From positions 62,001-126,000 of the forward strand of contig JARYGU010000004.1 in the NCBI GenBank assembly GCA_033795365.1: a stretch of DNA of 64,000 bases. The letters are read 5' to 3'. This document shows positions 50,594 to 58,812 of the stretch, one piece after another (position 1 is the first letter of the stretch; the number at the start of each line of letters is the position of its first letter). Origin of the DNA: JARYGU01 sp033795365 (GTDB lineage: Bacteria > Pseudomonadota > Alphaproteobacteria > Rhizobiales > Rhizobiaceae). The position numbers and the translations under genes are program-made. Below the pieces are notes generated by a model. It had not been told where the DNA came from and ran no database searches. It saw nothing but the letters and a program-made list of their open reading frames with translations.

Positions 50594-51859
50594 TTAGCTG
50601 CGCGGCAGCAGGTCTTCGACATCGGCGGCTGCGTCGTCCAGTGCTTCCTGCGGCGTTGCAGACTGTTCGACGACACGCGACAGGTTTTCGACGATGGTCT
50701 GGGTGACCTTCACCCCATTGCTGCCGGGGAACGCATACCACGGAACCATGAGCGGCATCTGCTCGAGGCCGGCACGAAACAGCGGGTTTTCCTTGTAGAA
50801 GGTGCCGAGATAGTCCGGCGAAGCGGCCGCCAGTTCATTGTTGGGAACATAGCCGGTGCCGGGAACCACGACCGAGGCGCCATATGGCCCGGCCGCGAAC
50901 TTGGCGAACCTCCATGCGGCAGCCTGCTTGTCCGCGTCCCTGGTCAGGATGACGACGGCGTTGCCGCCCGTCGGCAGCTTGCCCTTGGCCGGATCGATCA
51001 GCGGGATATGGGCGGTGCGCAGATCGAACTTGGTGCCGACATTCTTGATGGTGTTGCGCAGAGCGCCGGTCGTCTGGAAGGCGAAGCCGACCTTGCCTGC
51101 AACGAAAGCCTGTTCGCCGGCCTGCTTGGTCAGGACCGGAAGACCGCCTTCCTTGACCATGCGGTCGAGGACTTCGACGGCCTTCTGGCCTTCAGGACCG
51201 TTGAAAGCCACCTTGCTCTCGTCTTCGCTCAGCATGGTGCCGCCGGCGCCGAACAACAGTGCCGAGAACATCCAGTCGTCGCCCTGCCAACGGAAATCGA
51301 TGCCTTCATTGCCGTTGCCGAGCGCCTTGATCTTGCCCCCGAGCGCGATCACTTCGTCCCATGTCTTCGGCGGGACGTCCGGATCGCCGCCGGCGGCACG
51401 CACGAGATCGGCATTGTAATACATGATCGGGTTGGACGTTGCGAAGGCGAGGCCGACCTGCTTGCCCTTGACCTGGGCGAGCTTCAGGATGTTTTCGGAA
51501 AAGCCCTGGGCCGCCATATCGGCTTCGCCGGCGACCAGCGGACCGAGATCTACGGGGATGTCGCGCTCGTCCAGCATGCGCAGGCGATTGAGGCCGATGA
51601 AGGTGACGTCGGGCATTTCCGCGGTGCCGGCCTGACGCATGATCGTCTGGATGCCTTCTTCATAGGTCGCCGACGGATTGGCGAACTGGATCTTGATATC
51701 CGGATTTTCCTCCATGAACTTCTTCGAGATCGTGTCCATCACGTCCTTGAAGAAGCCGGGCATGGGGTAGTGGACCGTCAGGGTCGTCTCGGCATGGGCC
51801 GGGACCGATATGGCCATCGACGCCGCGACGGCGGCGAGGACCTGCTTGATACGCTTCAT
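50594..51859 (-). CDS. Ugp-like ABC substrate-binding protein
   Basis: 421 residues, SBP family 1 (UgpB/MalE-like), Sec signal ending AHA near residue 23. Motifs YNADLVRAAGGDPDVPPKTW and PTGGNAVVIL are typical. AAAGGAGA lies eight bases before the ATG. Last gene of the operon beginning with the phosphodiesterase at 55634. The presence of a GpdQ-like phosphodiesterase suggests glycerophosphodiesters as cargo, as in UgpB; sugar ligands are the alternative. Confidence 0.9.
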   Translation of the reverse strand: MKRIKQVLAAVAASMAISVPAHAETTLTVHYPMPGFFKDVMDTISKKFMEENPDIKIQFANPSATYEEGIQTIMRQAGTAEMPDVTFIGLNRLRMLDERDIPVDLGPLVAGEADMAAQGFSENILKLAQVKGKQVGLAFATSNPIMYYNADLVRAAGGDPDVPPKTWDEVIALGGKIKALGNGNEGIDFRWQGDDWMFSALLFGAGGTMLSEDESKVAFNGPEGQKAVEVLDRMVKEGGLPVLTKQAGEQAFVAGKVGFAFQTTGALRNTIKNVGTKFDLRTAHIPLIDPAKGKLPTGGNAVVILTRDADKQAAAWRFAKFAAGPYGASVVVPGTGYVPNNELAAASPDYLGTFYKENPLFRAGLEQMPLMVPWYAFPGSNGVKVTQTIVENLSRVVEQSATPQEALDDAAADVEDLLPRS

Positions 51860-51900
51860 GGAATGATCTCCTTTGAGTTGCAGCTTGGGCTTGCTACCGG

Positions 51901-52734
51901 TCAGCCTTTGAGACCGGTCATGGTGATGCCCTCGACGAAGCGCTTCTGCGCGAGCAGGAACGCGACGACCAGGGGAAGGGTGATGATGAGGGTTGCGGCC
52001 ATCAGCGCGCCGTAATCGTCGCCGGCCTCGGCCGCCCGGAAGAACAACAGGCCGAGAGGAGGTGTGGCGTAGGACTGGTTGGTGACGACGATCAGCGGCC
52101 AGAAAAGGTCGTTCCAATGGGCGACGACCGAAAAGATGGCGAAGGCGGTGACCGCCGGCCAGGCATTGGGCACGATGACGCGGGCGACGATGCCGACCTC
52201 CGACATGCCGTCAAGGCGGGCGGCATGGATCAGGTCGTCCGGCATGGCGCGGAAGAATTGCAGGAACAGGAAGATGCCGAACACCGAGATCGAAAATGGC
52301 GCGACCAGCGCCGTGTAGCTGTTGAGCAGCGCCAGCCTGTCGAACGCGACATAGAGCGGCAGGGCCGTCGCGTGGATCGGGACCAGAAGGCCGAGCATCA
52401 CCACGGCCATCAAAATGCGCGCCGCGCCGAATTTCAGCTTGGCCATGGCATAGGCGCAAGGCACCGCCACCACCACCTGCAGCACCAGGATCAAGCCGCA
52501 GACGATGACCCCGTTCAACAATAGGGTCGGCACCGAAACCCGCATCACGGCTTTGGTGAAATTGGCGAGATAGGAGAAGTGCTGCGGGATCAGCGACAGC
52601 GAGGCGGAGAAGATTTCGCTCTGGTCCTTGCCTGCCGTCGACAGCATGAAGATGTAGGGCGCGAGGAAGATCAGCGCGCCGAACGACAGCAGCGCGAGGC
52701 GGAAGAGCCGTCCGAGGGTCAGCGTTTCACTCAT
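51901..52734 (-). CDS. Ugp-like ABC permease, UgpE type
   Basis: 277 residues, six transmembrane segments, MalG/UgpE family with EAA loop IHAARLDGMSEVGIVARVIVPN. The ATG overlaps the stop of the preceding permease (ATGA). Channel half of the Ugp-like system. Confidence 0.92.
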   Translation of the reverse strand: MSETLTLGRLFRLALLSFGALIFLAPYIFMLSTAGKDQSEIFSASLSLIPQHFSYLANFTKAVMRVSVPTLLLNGVIVCGLILVLQVVVAVPCAYAMAKLKFGAARILMAVVMLGLLVPIHATALPLYVAFDRLALLNSYTALVAPFSISVFGIFLFLQFFRAMPDDLIHAARLDGMSEVGIVARVIVPNAWPAVTAFAIFSVVAHWNDLFWPLIVVTNQSYATPPLGLLFFRAAEAGDDYGALMAATLIITLPLVVAFLLAQKRFVEGITMTGLKG

Positions 52735-53645
52735 GTGTAGTGCACCTGCCGGTCGAGGAAACGGTATTGGAGGATCATCAGGACGACGAGGATGGCGAGA
52801 AACACCACGGTCATCGCAGAGGCGTAACCGACCCGCAGGTAGACGAAGCCTTCCTGGTAGATGGTGAACAGCAGCATTTCCGACGCCTTGTTCGGCCCGC
52901 CCTCGGTGAGCGTCTTGACCGTCTCGAAGACCTTGACCGAGTTGATGACGCTGATCGTGGTAACGAAAAGCGTGGTCGGCCCGAGCATCGGCCAGGTCAC
53001 GAGACGGAAGCGGTCGGCGGCGGACTTTGCTCCGTCGACTTCGGCCGCGGCATACAATTCACGCGGGATTGCCGTGAGGCCTGCCAGGAACAGCACCATA
53101 TTGAAGCCGACCGACTGCCAGATGCCGATGATGGAAAGACCGTAAACCACCGTGCTCGACGCGCCGAGCCAGTTCGGGCCGGGGATGCCGAACAAGGCGA
53201 GGAACGCGTTGAGCGGGCCGATGCTCGGATGGAAGAGATATTGCCAGACCGTCGCCATGGCGACGAGCAACGAGGCGACTGGAAGAAAATAGACCGTCCG
53301 GAAGAAATCGCGGCCGCGGGGCTCGGACTCGATCAGCAATGCGATGCCGAGACCAAGAACGATGGACACCGGCGTGACGATCGTCGTGTAGACGGTGGTG
53401 TTCCATAAGGAACGACGAAAGGTCCGGTCGCCGATCAGGTCGGCATAGTTTTCGAAACCGACAAAACGGAAGCCGCCATAGCCGAGTTCGAAATCGGTAA
53501 AGCCGAGGACGAGCACGGCGATCGTGGGAAGCACGATGAAAAGCAGCATCAGCAGGATGGCGGGCGAAGCGAGCAGCCAGGCTATCTGCGCCTCGCGCCG
53601 GCCCGCCGTTTCAGCGGCCGAAGCGGGAAGGGCGACATCAGCCAT
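52731..53645 (-). CDS. Ugp-like ABC permease, UgpA type
   Basis: 304 residues, six transmembrane segments, MalF/UgpA family; EAA loop ELYAAAEVDGAKSAADRFRL. The start at 53645 lies eight bases inside the end of the ATPase gene; the longer frame to 53708 is within that gene. Partner of the UgpE-like permease. Confidence 0.92.
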   Translation of the reverse strand: MADVALPASAAETAGRREAQIAWLLASPAILLMLLFIVLPTIAVLVLGFTDFELGYGGFRFVGFENYADLIGDRTFRRSLWNTTVYTTIVTPVSIVLGLGIALLIESEPRGRDFFRTVYFLPVASLLVAMATVWQYLFHPSIGPLNAFLALFGIPGPNWLGASSTVVYGLSIIGIWQSVGFNMVLFLAGLTAIPRELYAAAEVDGAKSAADRFRLVTWPMLGPTTLFVTTISVINSVKVFETVKTLTEGGPNKASEMLLFTIYQEGFVYLRVGYASAMTVVFLAILVVLMILQYRFLDRQVHYT

Positions 53646-54801
53646 GGACGGCCTCCCTCGCGGCGGCGGAAACCGGCGCGGAAGGAAGGCGACGGCCATC
53701 CTCGGCAAAGAGCATCATGCGTGAGGGATCCATCTGGAGACCGATCGCCTGGCCGGCGGTGAGCCCGCGTGCTTCGGCCGGCGTGACTTTGGCGAGCACG
53801 GTCTCGCCTATGGCGGCCAGCTTGGCGAAGACGATGACCTCCGAGCCCAGAAACTCCAGGCGCTCGACCCGGGCGGCAAGCATGCCCTGGCTTTCGGGGC
53901 GAAGCTGCACGAATTCCGGGCGGATGCCGAGCGTGACGTTTGCGGCCTGTCCGGGCTCCGCAGGGGATGTCAGGCGCAACGTGCCGAACTGCACCATGCC
54001 CTGCGCATCCCGGATGGCCGGCAGCAGATTGATGCGCGGCTGGCCGATGAAACGCGCAACCTCGACATGGCTCGGATCGTCATAGATCGTCTGCGGGGCC
54101 GCGAGCTGCAGCAGATTGCCGCCGATCATCACGGCCACCCGGTCGGCCATCGACAGGGCCTCGGATTGGTCGTGGGTGACATAAAGTGTCGGCACGCCGG
54201 CGCGGCGGTGCAGTTCGACGATTTCGCCGCGGGCGTGGACGCGAAGATTGGCGTCGAGATTGGAAAGCGGTTCGTCCATGAGGAAGACGCTCGGATTGCG
54301 CACCATGGCGCGCGCAAGCGCGACGCGCTGACGCTGGCCGCCCGACATCTGGCCCGGCTTGCGGTCGAGCAGGTGATCGATCTTCAGCGAAACGGCGGTG
54401 GCCGCGACCTGCCTCTGGATATCCGCGCAGATCCGACGCTGGCCGGGCCGCAGCGCGCCGATGAAAGGCAGCCGCTGCATGCCGGTCAGTTTGCGCATCG
54501 CGAGAGGCACGGCGATGTTCTGGCCTGCGGTCAGGTGCGGATAGAGCGCATAGGATTGAAACACCATGGCGATGTTGCGGTCTGCGGCTCTGAGCTGAGA
54601 CACCTCGCGATCGCCGATCCGAATTTCGCCGCTATCGGGATGCTCGAGGCCGGCGACGATGCGAAGGAGCGTGCTCTTGCCGCAGCCGGACGGGCCGACC
54701 AGCGCGATGAATTCGCCGGCTTCGACATCCAGCGAGACGCCCTTCAAAATAGTGTTTCCGGCGAAGGATTTGCGAATGTCACGCAGCGAAAACACGTTCA
54801 T
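53638..54801 (-). CDS. Ugp/MalK-like ABC ATPase
   Basis: 387 residues. Walker A GPSGCGKST, signature MSGGQRQRVALARAM, Walker B VFLMDEPLSNLD, THD switch, then a C-terminal OB-fold TOBE domain (about 235-370) as in MalK/UgpC. A roughly 20-residue insertion (TGMQRLPFIGALRPGQRR) before the signature is unusual for the family. Start at 54801 in ATGA overlap with the phosphodiesterase stop. Confidence 0.93.
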   Translation of the reverse strand: MNVFSLRDIRKSFAGNTILKGVSLDVEAGEFIALVGPSGCGKSTLLRIVAGLEHPDSGEIRIGDREVSQLRAADRNIAMVFQSYALYPHLTAGQNIAVPLAMRKLTGMQRLPFIGALRPGQRRICADIQRQVAATAVSLKIDHLLDRKPGQMSGGQRQRVALARAMVRNPSVFLMDEPLSNLDANLRVHARGEIVELHRRAGVPTLYVTHDQSEALSMADRVAVMIGGNLLQLAAPQTIYDDPSHVEVARFIGQPRINLLPAIRDAQGMVQFGTLRLTSPAEPGQAANVTLGIRPEFVQLRPESQGMLAARVERLEFLGSEVIVFAKLAAIGETVLAKVTPAEARGLTAGQAIGLQMDPSRMMLFAEDGRRLPSAPVSAAAREAVHG

Positions 54802-55634
54802 TGCGCTGCCTCCACCACCTGCTTGGGAGCGGAACGCGGATAGACTTCGTGGATGACCTCGTCGATGAAATACGGCGTCAGCTCCGTAAGCGCGACGATC
54901 TCGCTCGTGACGCTCTCGCCGAGCGTATGGACGACCGCACCCACCACCCGCTCGCCCGGCATTTCCCGCTCCAGCGTGTCGATGATGAAAGCCGACGACG
55001 GTCCCCAGACGAGCGCCGTGTTTTCGAACGTGCCTTTCCAGGCCCAATGCAGATGACCGCTCGCAAAAAGCGCCACATCATGTGCCGCGAGCAGATCGTA
55101 AAGGCGCCGGCGCGGCGCGGGGCGGATGCTCCAGTAGCCGGTATCGCCTTCATGCGGCTCGTCGACGAAAAGCGGCTTATGGCTGAAGATCGCGACGCGG
55201 CGACCGGCGCGCGCCGTCAGGACATCCTCAAGCCAGGCAAACTGGGCTTCTTCCTCGGCATCGTCGTGACCGAAGAGGAGACTGTTCAGCCCAACGAGCC
55301 GCCAGCCGCCGTGGTCCGATACCCAATAGTCGGGTCCGGCCATGCGGCGCCAGCGTTCCAGCCGGGCGGCGTCCGCCGGCTGGTCCGAACCGGGGAGATG
55401 GCCGACATCATGATTTCCCGGAACGAGCAACATCGGCACGGGAAGGCGGCGCATCAGCTCCATCGAGAAGGCGATATCGTTCTCCTGATCGGCGCCATCC
55501 ACGGTGAGATCGCCGGTGTGAACGACGAGGTCGGCACCCGTCTGCCGGATCCAGGCGGCAAGGGGTTCCCAATTGCCGTTGAAATGCGGCTTGCTGGGGC
55601 TGAGATGGGTATCGGTGATCTGGATGATCTTCAT
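54798..55634 (-). CDS. Class III (GpdQ/CpdA-like) metallophosphodiesterase
   Basis: 278 residues of the calcineurin-like fold with all metal motifs: Asp8-x-His10 (DTH), Gly41-Asp42, Gly73-Asn74-His75-Asp76, SHKP and GHLH. Members hydrolyse cyclic nucleotides or glycerophosphodiesters. No signal peptide, so it is cytosolic and could cleave diesters brought in by the Ugp-like transporter encoded in the same operon. GGAGAAA lies before the ATG at 55634; the longer frame to 55712 has no better site. First gene of the operon, downstream of a Pho-box-like sequence. Confidence 0.88.
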   Translation of the reverse strand: MKIIQITDTHLSPSKPHFNGNWEPLAAWIRQTGADLVVHTGDLTVDGADQENDIAFSMELMRRLPVPMLLVPGNHDVGHLPGSDQPADAARLERWRRMAGPDYWVSDHGGWRLVGLNSLLFGHDDAEEEAQFAWLEDVLTARAGRRVAIFSHKPLFVDEPHEGDTGYWSIRPAPRRRLYDLLAAHDVALFASGHLHWAWKGTFENTALVWGPSSAFIIDTLEREMPGERVVGAVVHTLGESVTSEIVALTELTPYFIDEVIHEVYPRSAPKQVVEAAQ

Positions 55635-56064
55635 GGCGTTTCTCCGCATCGGCGTTCGCAACCGCGCCGCAGAGTGGCGGGCGCTTTCGCAGCCTCTGTA
55701 GAGCCCGCACATGTCAGTCGATTGACCGGCGTTTTCAGATAGTTTTCAGCTTTGTCATACAGCCGTCAAAATCCGCGGAAGTCCGCGATGGCCATGGTGA
55801 TCCGGTGACGGTCAGATGCTTCGCCGCTGCCGGCGAGTTTCGAATAGCCTCTCCTCCGCCGGTTCATGCGTTCCGTATCGGGGCGGAAAGACGCCCGTTT
55901 TGCGCCAAACGAATACGCCCCGTTAAACAAGAACGTTCTTTTGTGAAGCGATTCCCGCTTTGGAACACCGGATCGCGATTTCACCCGAAACGCCCGTCGT
56001 CGCCCTGCTACACTTTCGCTGAGGAGGAATCCGGGAGGAACAATCGCAGACAGGAGACATATTG
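55635..56064. promoter_or_regulatory. Divergent promoter region with Pho-box-like repeats and a palindrome
   Basis: 430 bases with no credible gene between the phosphodiesterase and exsH starts. TTGTCAT-ACAG-CCGTCAA (55752-55769) matches the 7-4-7 layout of a PhoB box and is preceded by TTTTCAG-ATAG-TTTTCAG with the same 11-base period. A 12-base perfect palindrome AAGAACGTTCTT lies at 55929-55940, 125 bases before exsH. Confidence 0.5.
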
Positions 56065-57462
56065 ATGGCACAAACGATTTTGAATGCGCTTGGCGAGACG
56101 CTTTATTATAGCGGAAGTTCGACCGGTTTTTTCTCGGCTACAGGCTCCGGCCCGGCGCTCAACGGCACGGCAGGCAACGATTCCATGTGGGGAGACAGCT
56201 CCGTCAACGTCACCATGGCGGGAGGCACGGGCGACGACATCTATTATCTCTATTCCAGCATCAACCGGGCGGCCGAGAACGCCGGCGAAGGCGTCGACAC
56301 GATCGACACCTGGATGAGCTACACCTTGCCGGAAAATTTTGAAAACCTGCGCGTGACCGGCGACGGCCGCTATGCCTTCGGCAATTCGGCAGACAACATC
56401 ATCACCGGCGGATCAGGCAGCCAGACCATCGACGGCGGTGCGGGCAATGACGTCCTGATCGGCGGCGGCGGCGCGGACACTTTCGTTTTCACCAACGGAA
56501 ACGGCACCGATCTCATCACCGATTTCAGCTCCAACGACACGATACGCTTGAACGGCTATGGCATCACGTCGTTCAACCAGTTGATGAGCAATGCCACGCA
56601 GGAGGGCAGCGACTTGTGGCTCCGCCTTGGCAACGGCGAAAGCGTGGTGCTGGCCGGCACGACGGCGGACGATCTGCAGGCCGGCCAGTTCGAGCTCAGC
56701 CTCGATCGCTCGGCGCTGACGGCGACCTTCACCGAGGAGTTCAATTCGCTTTCCTTGCGCGAGGGCGGCGAAGGCGTGTGGGACGCCAAGTACTGGTGGG
56801 CGCCGGAAAGAGGCAGCAGCCTCACCACCAACGGCGAGGACCAGTGGTACATCAATCCCTCCTACGAGGCGACATCGTCGGTTAATCCGTTCTCCATCGA
56901 CAACGGCGTGCTGACGATCACCGCGGCGCCGACACCGGATTCCATATCGAGCGAGGTGGATGGATACGATTACACCTCCGGCATGCTGAACACCTATTCG
57001 TCCTTCAGCCAGACCTACGGCTATTTCGAAATCCGCGCCGACATGCCGGAGGACCAGGGCGCGTGGCCGGCTTTCTGGCTGCTGCCGGCCGACGGATCCT
57101 GGCCGCCGGAACTCGACGTGGTGGAAATGCGCGGGCAGAACCCGAACACGGTGATCATGTCGGCACATTCCAACGCGGGCGGCGAGCAGACCTCGATCAT
57201 CAACAATGTCAGCGTACCCAGCACGGAAGGCTTCCACACCTACGGCGTTCTCTGGGAGGAGGAACATATCACCTGGTACATCGATGACGTGGCGGTCGCG
57301 CAGATCGACACGCCTTCCGACATGCACGATCCGATGTACATGGTGGTCAATCTCGCCGTCGGCGGCATGGCGGGCACGCCGTCTGCCGAAGATTTCAGCG
57401 ACGGTTCGCAGATGAAGATCGATTACATCAAGGCCTATTCGATCGACGACTGGTATGTCTGA
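56065..57462 (+). CDS. exsH: ExsH-like secreted RTX endo-beta-glycanase (GH16)
   Basis: 465 residues, the same length as S. meliloti ExsH as I recall it. The N-terminal 200 residues hold RTX-type Ca-binding repeats (GGTGDD, GGAGNDVLIGGGGADTFVF). The C-terminal half is a GH16 glycanase with catalytic ELDVVE: nucleophile Glu349, Asp351, acid/base Glu354. No N-terminal signal peptide; RTX proteins leave through type I secretion. ExsH cuts nascent succinoglycan to low molecular weight, which matters for biofilm spreading and symbiosis. GGAG lies eight bases before the ATG at 56065. A PrsDE-like secretion pair is convergent just downstream, which makes it the likely exporter. Confidence 0.93.
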   Translation: MAQTILNALGETLYYSGSSTGFFSATGSGPALNGTAGNDSMWGDSSVNVTMAGGTGDDIYYLYSSINRAAENAGEGVDTIDTWMSYTLPENFENLRVTGDGRYAFGNSADNIITGGSGSQTIDGGAGNDVLIGGGGADTFVFTNGNGTDLITDFSSNDTIRLNGYGITSFNQLMSNATQEGSDLWLRLGNGESVVLAGTTADDLQAGQFELSLDRSALTATFTEEFNSLSLREGGEGVWDAKYWWAPERGSSLTTNGEDQWYINPSYEATSSVNPFSIDNGVLTITAAPTPDSISSEVDGYDYTSGMLNTYSSFSQTYGYFEIRADMPEDQGAWPAFWLLPADGSWPPELDVVEMRGQNPNTVIMSAHSNAGGEQTSIINNVSVPSTEGFHTYGVLWEEEHITWYIDDVAVAQIDTPSDMHDPMYMVVNLAVGGMAGTPSAEDFSDGSQMKIDYIKAYSIDDWYV

Positions 57463-57473
57463 CCTTGAGACAG

Positions 57474-57507
57474 AACCCTGTGCGGCACGCAACCGCCGCG
57501 CAGGGTT
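57474..57507. terminator. Terminator between convergent exsH and the secretion genes
   Basis: AACCCTGTGCGG pairs with CCGCGCAGGGTT (12 base pairs with one G-T) around a 10-base loop, followed on the plus strand by TTCAGTTTT. It lies 12 bases after the exsH stop. Confidence 0.7.
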
Positions 57508-58812
57508 TCAGTTTTCCCTGAAAGCCCGCCTGATCTGATCGGCCATCGGCTCTGCGAGATAGGCGAGCACGCTTCTTTCACCGGTCTGCACGAAACCTTC
57601 CACCGGCATGCCCTGGACCGCGACGCGGTCGCCCAGCCTCTCCCACTCGTCATTCGCAACCGATGCCCGCGCAAGATAATAGTTTGCACCGCTCTGGGTG
57701 TCGGTGACGAGATCGGCAGAAACGTTCACGATACGGGCGTCAAGCTCCGGCGTGTTACGATGATTGAACGATGAGAGATTGATCACCACCCGCTGTCCGG
57801 CCGACACCTGGTCGATATCGCGCGGCGGTATCCTGAGTTCGGCAAGCAGATCGTCATTGCTGGGGACAATGCGCAATACAACCTCACCCGGGCTCACCAC
57901 GGCGCCGCCGGAATGGACGGCCAGCTGGTCGATCACGCCCGCCTGCGGAGCACGGATGTCGATGCGCTTCAGGTCGTCGTCGGCAGCGATGAGCCGTTCT
58001 GCGAATTGCCCGAGATCGCTCTGCACCTGACGAAGCTGCTCGGAGACCTCGCTGCCGTGATCATCCTCGATCTGGATGATCTGCAGCTCGGTCTCGGCGA
58101 TGCGGCCCTTGACCTGGGCAACCGACGCGATGAGATTGCCAAGTTCGCCGGTCAGGCGAGCGCTTTCGCGCTGCAGGGAATAGACCCGGCCGGCAGGCAC
58201 GACGCCCTGCCTCAGAAGGTTTTGGAGGCTCGAAAGCTCCTTTTCGACCAGCCCGATCTCCAGCCGCTTGCCCTTTTCCTGAGCCGCAAATCCTTCCGCT
58301 TCCTGCTGCAATTGGCGGATTCTTTCGCGAAGCTGCGCCTTGCGGCCTTCGCGGGAGGCAAGGCGATCCCTGAAAAGACGCTGCTCGCCGCTCAACAGGC
58401 GAAATGCTTCCGGATCGGTGCCTTTCAGGTCGTCATCGATTTCGAGGCTCGTATTCGCATCCCGTTCGGCCTGCAGCCGGGCGGCCACTGAGGAAAGCTC
58501 CTTCAACCGCTTGCGGATGATCGCAAGGTTCGCCTTCGCCTGCGTGCCGTCAAGGCGCAGGAGCACCTGCCCCGCTTCGACCCTGTCGCCGTTGCGCACG
58601 AGAATGTCCTGCACCACTCCGCCTTTCAGGTGTTGCACCGGTTTGACCTGGCTATCGACGACGAGATTGCCCGAAGCAATGACGGCGCCGGAAATGTTGG
58701 TGGCGGCGGCCAGCCCGCCGACGGCACCTGCAAGTATGAGAACCGTGGCAAGCGCCAGCCCCGAAAGACGCCGGATGCTTCGGTCCATATTGGCATCGAT
58801 CCGTTCGTTCAT
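57508..58812 (-). CDS. Type I secretion membrane-fusion protein, PrsE/HlyD-like
   Basis: 434 residues: a short cytosolic N-terminus, one transmembrane helix (about 17-36), then a periplasmic HlyD-type part with a lipoyl half-motif (VQDILVRNGDRVEAGQVLLRL), a long coiled-coil hairpin (about 95-290) and a beta-barrel C-terminus. It bridges the ABC exporter and an outer-membrane TolC-like channel. The ATG overlaps the ABC gene stop (ATGA). Very similar in layout to PrsE, the partner for ExoK/ExsH export in rhizobia. No TolC gene is in the window. Confidence 0.9.
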   Translation of the reverse strand: MNERIDANMDRSIRRLSGLALATVLILAGAVGGLAAATNISGAVIASGNLVVDSQVKPVQHLKGGVVQDILVRNGDRVEAGQVLLRLDGTQAKANLAIIRKRLKELSSVAARLQAERDANTSLEIDDDLKGTDPEAFRLLSGEQRLFRDRLASREGRKAQLRERIRQLQQEAEGFAAQEKGKRLEIGLVEKELSSLQNLLRQGVVPAGRVYSLQRESARLTGELGNLIASVAQVKGRIAETELQIIQIEDDHGSEVSEQLRQVQSDLGQFAERLIAADDDLKRIDIRAPQAGVIDQLAVHSGGAVVSPGEVVLRIVPSNDDLLAELRIPPRDIDQVSAGQRVVINLSSFNHRNTPELDARIVNVSADLVTDTQSGANYYLARASVANDEWERLGDRVAVQGMPVEGFVQTGERSVLAYLAEPMADQIRRAFREN

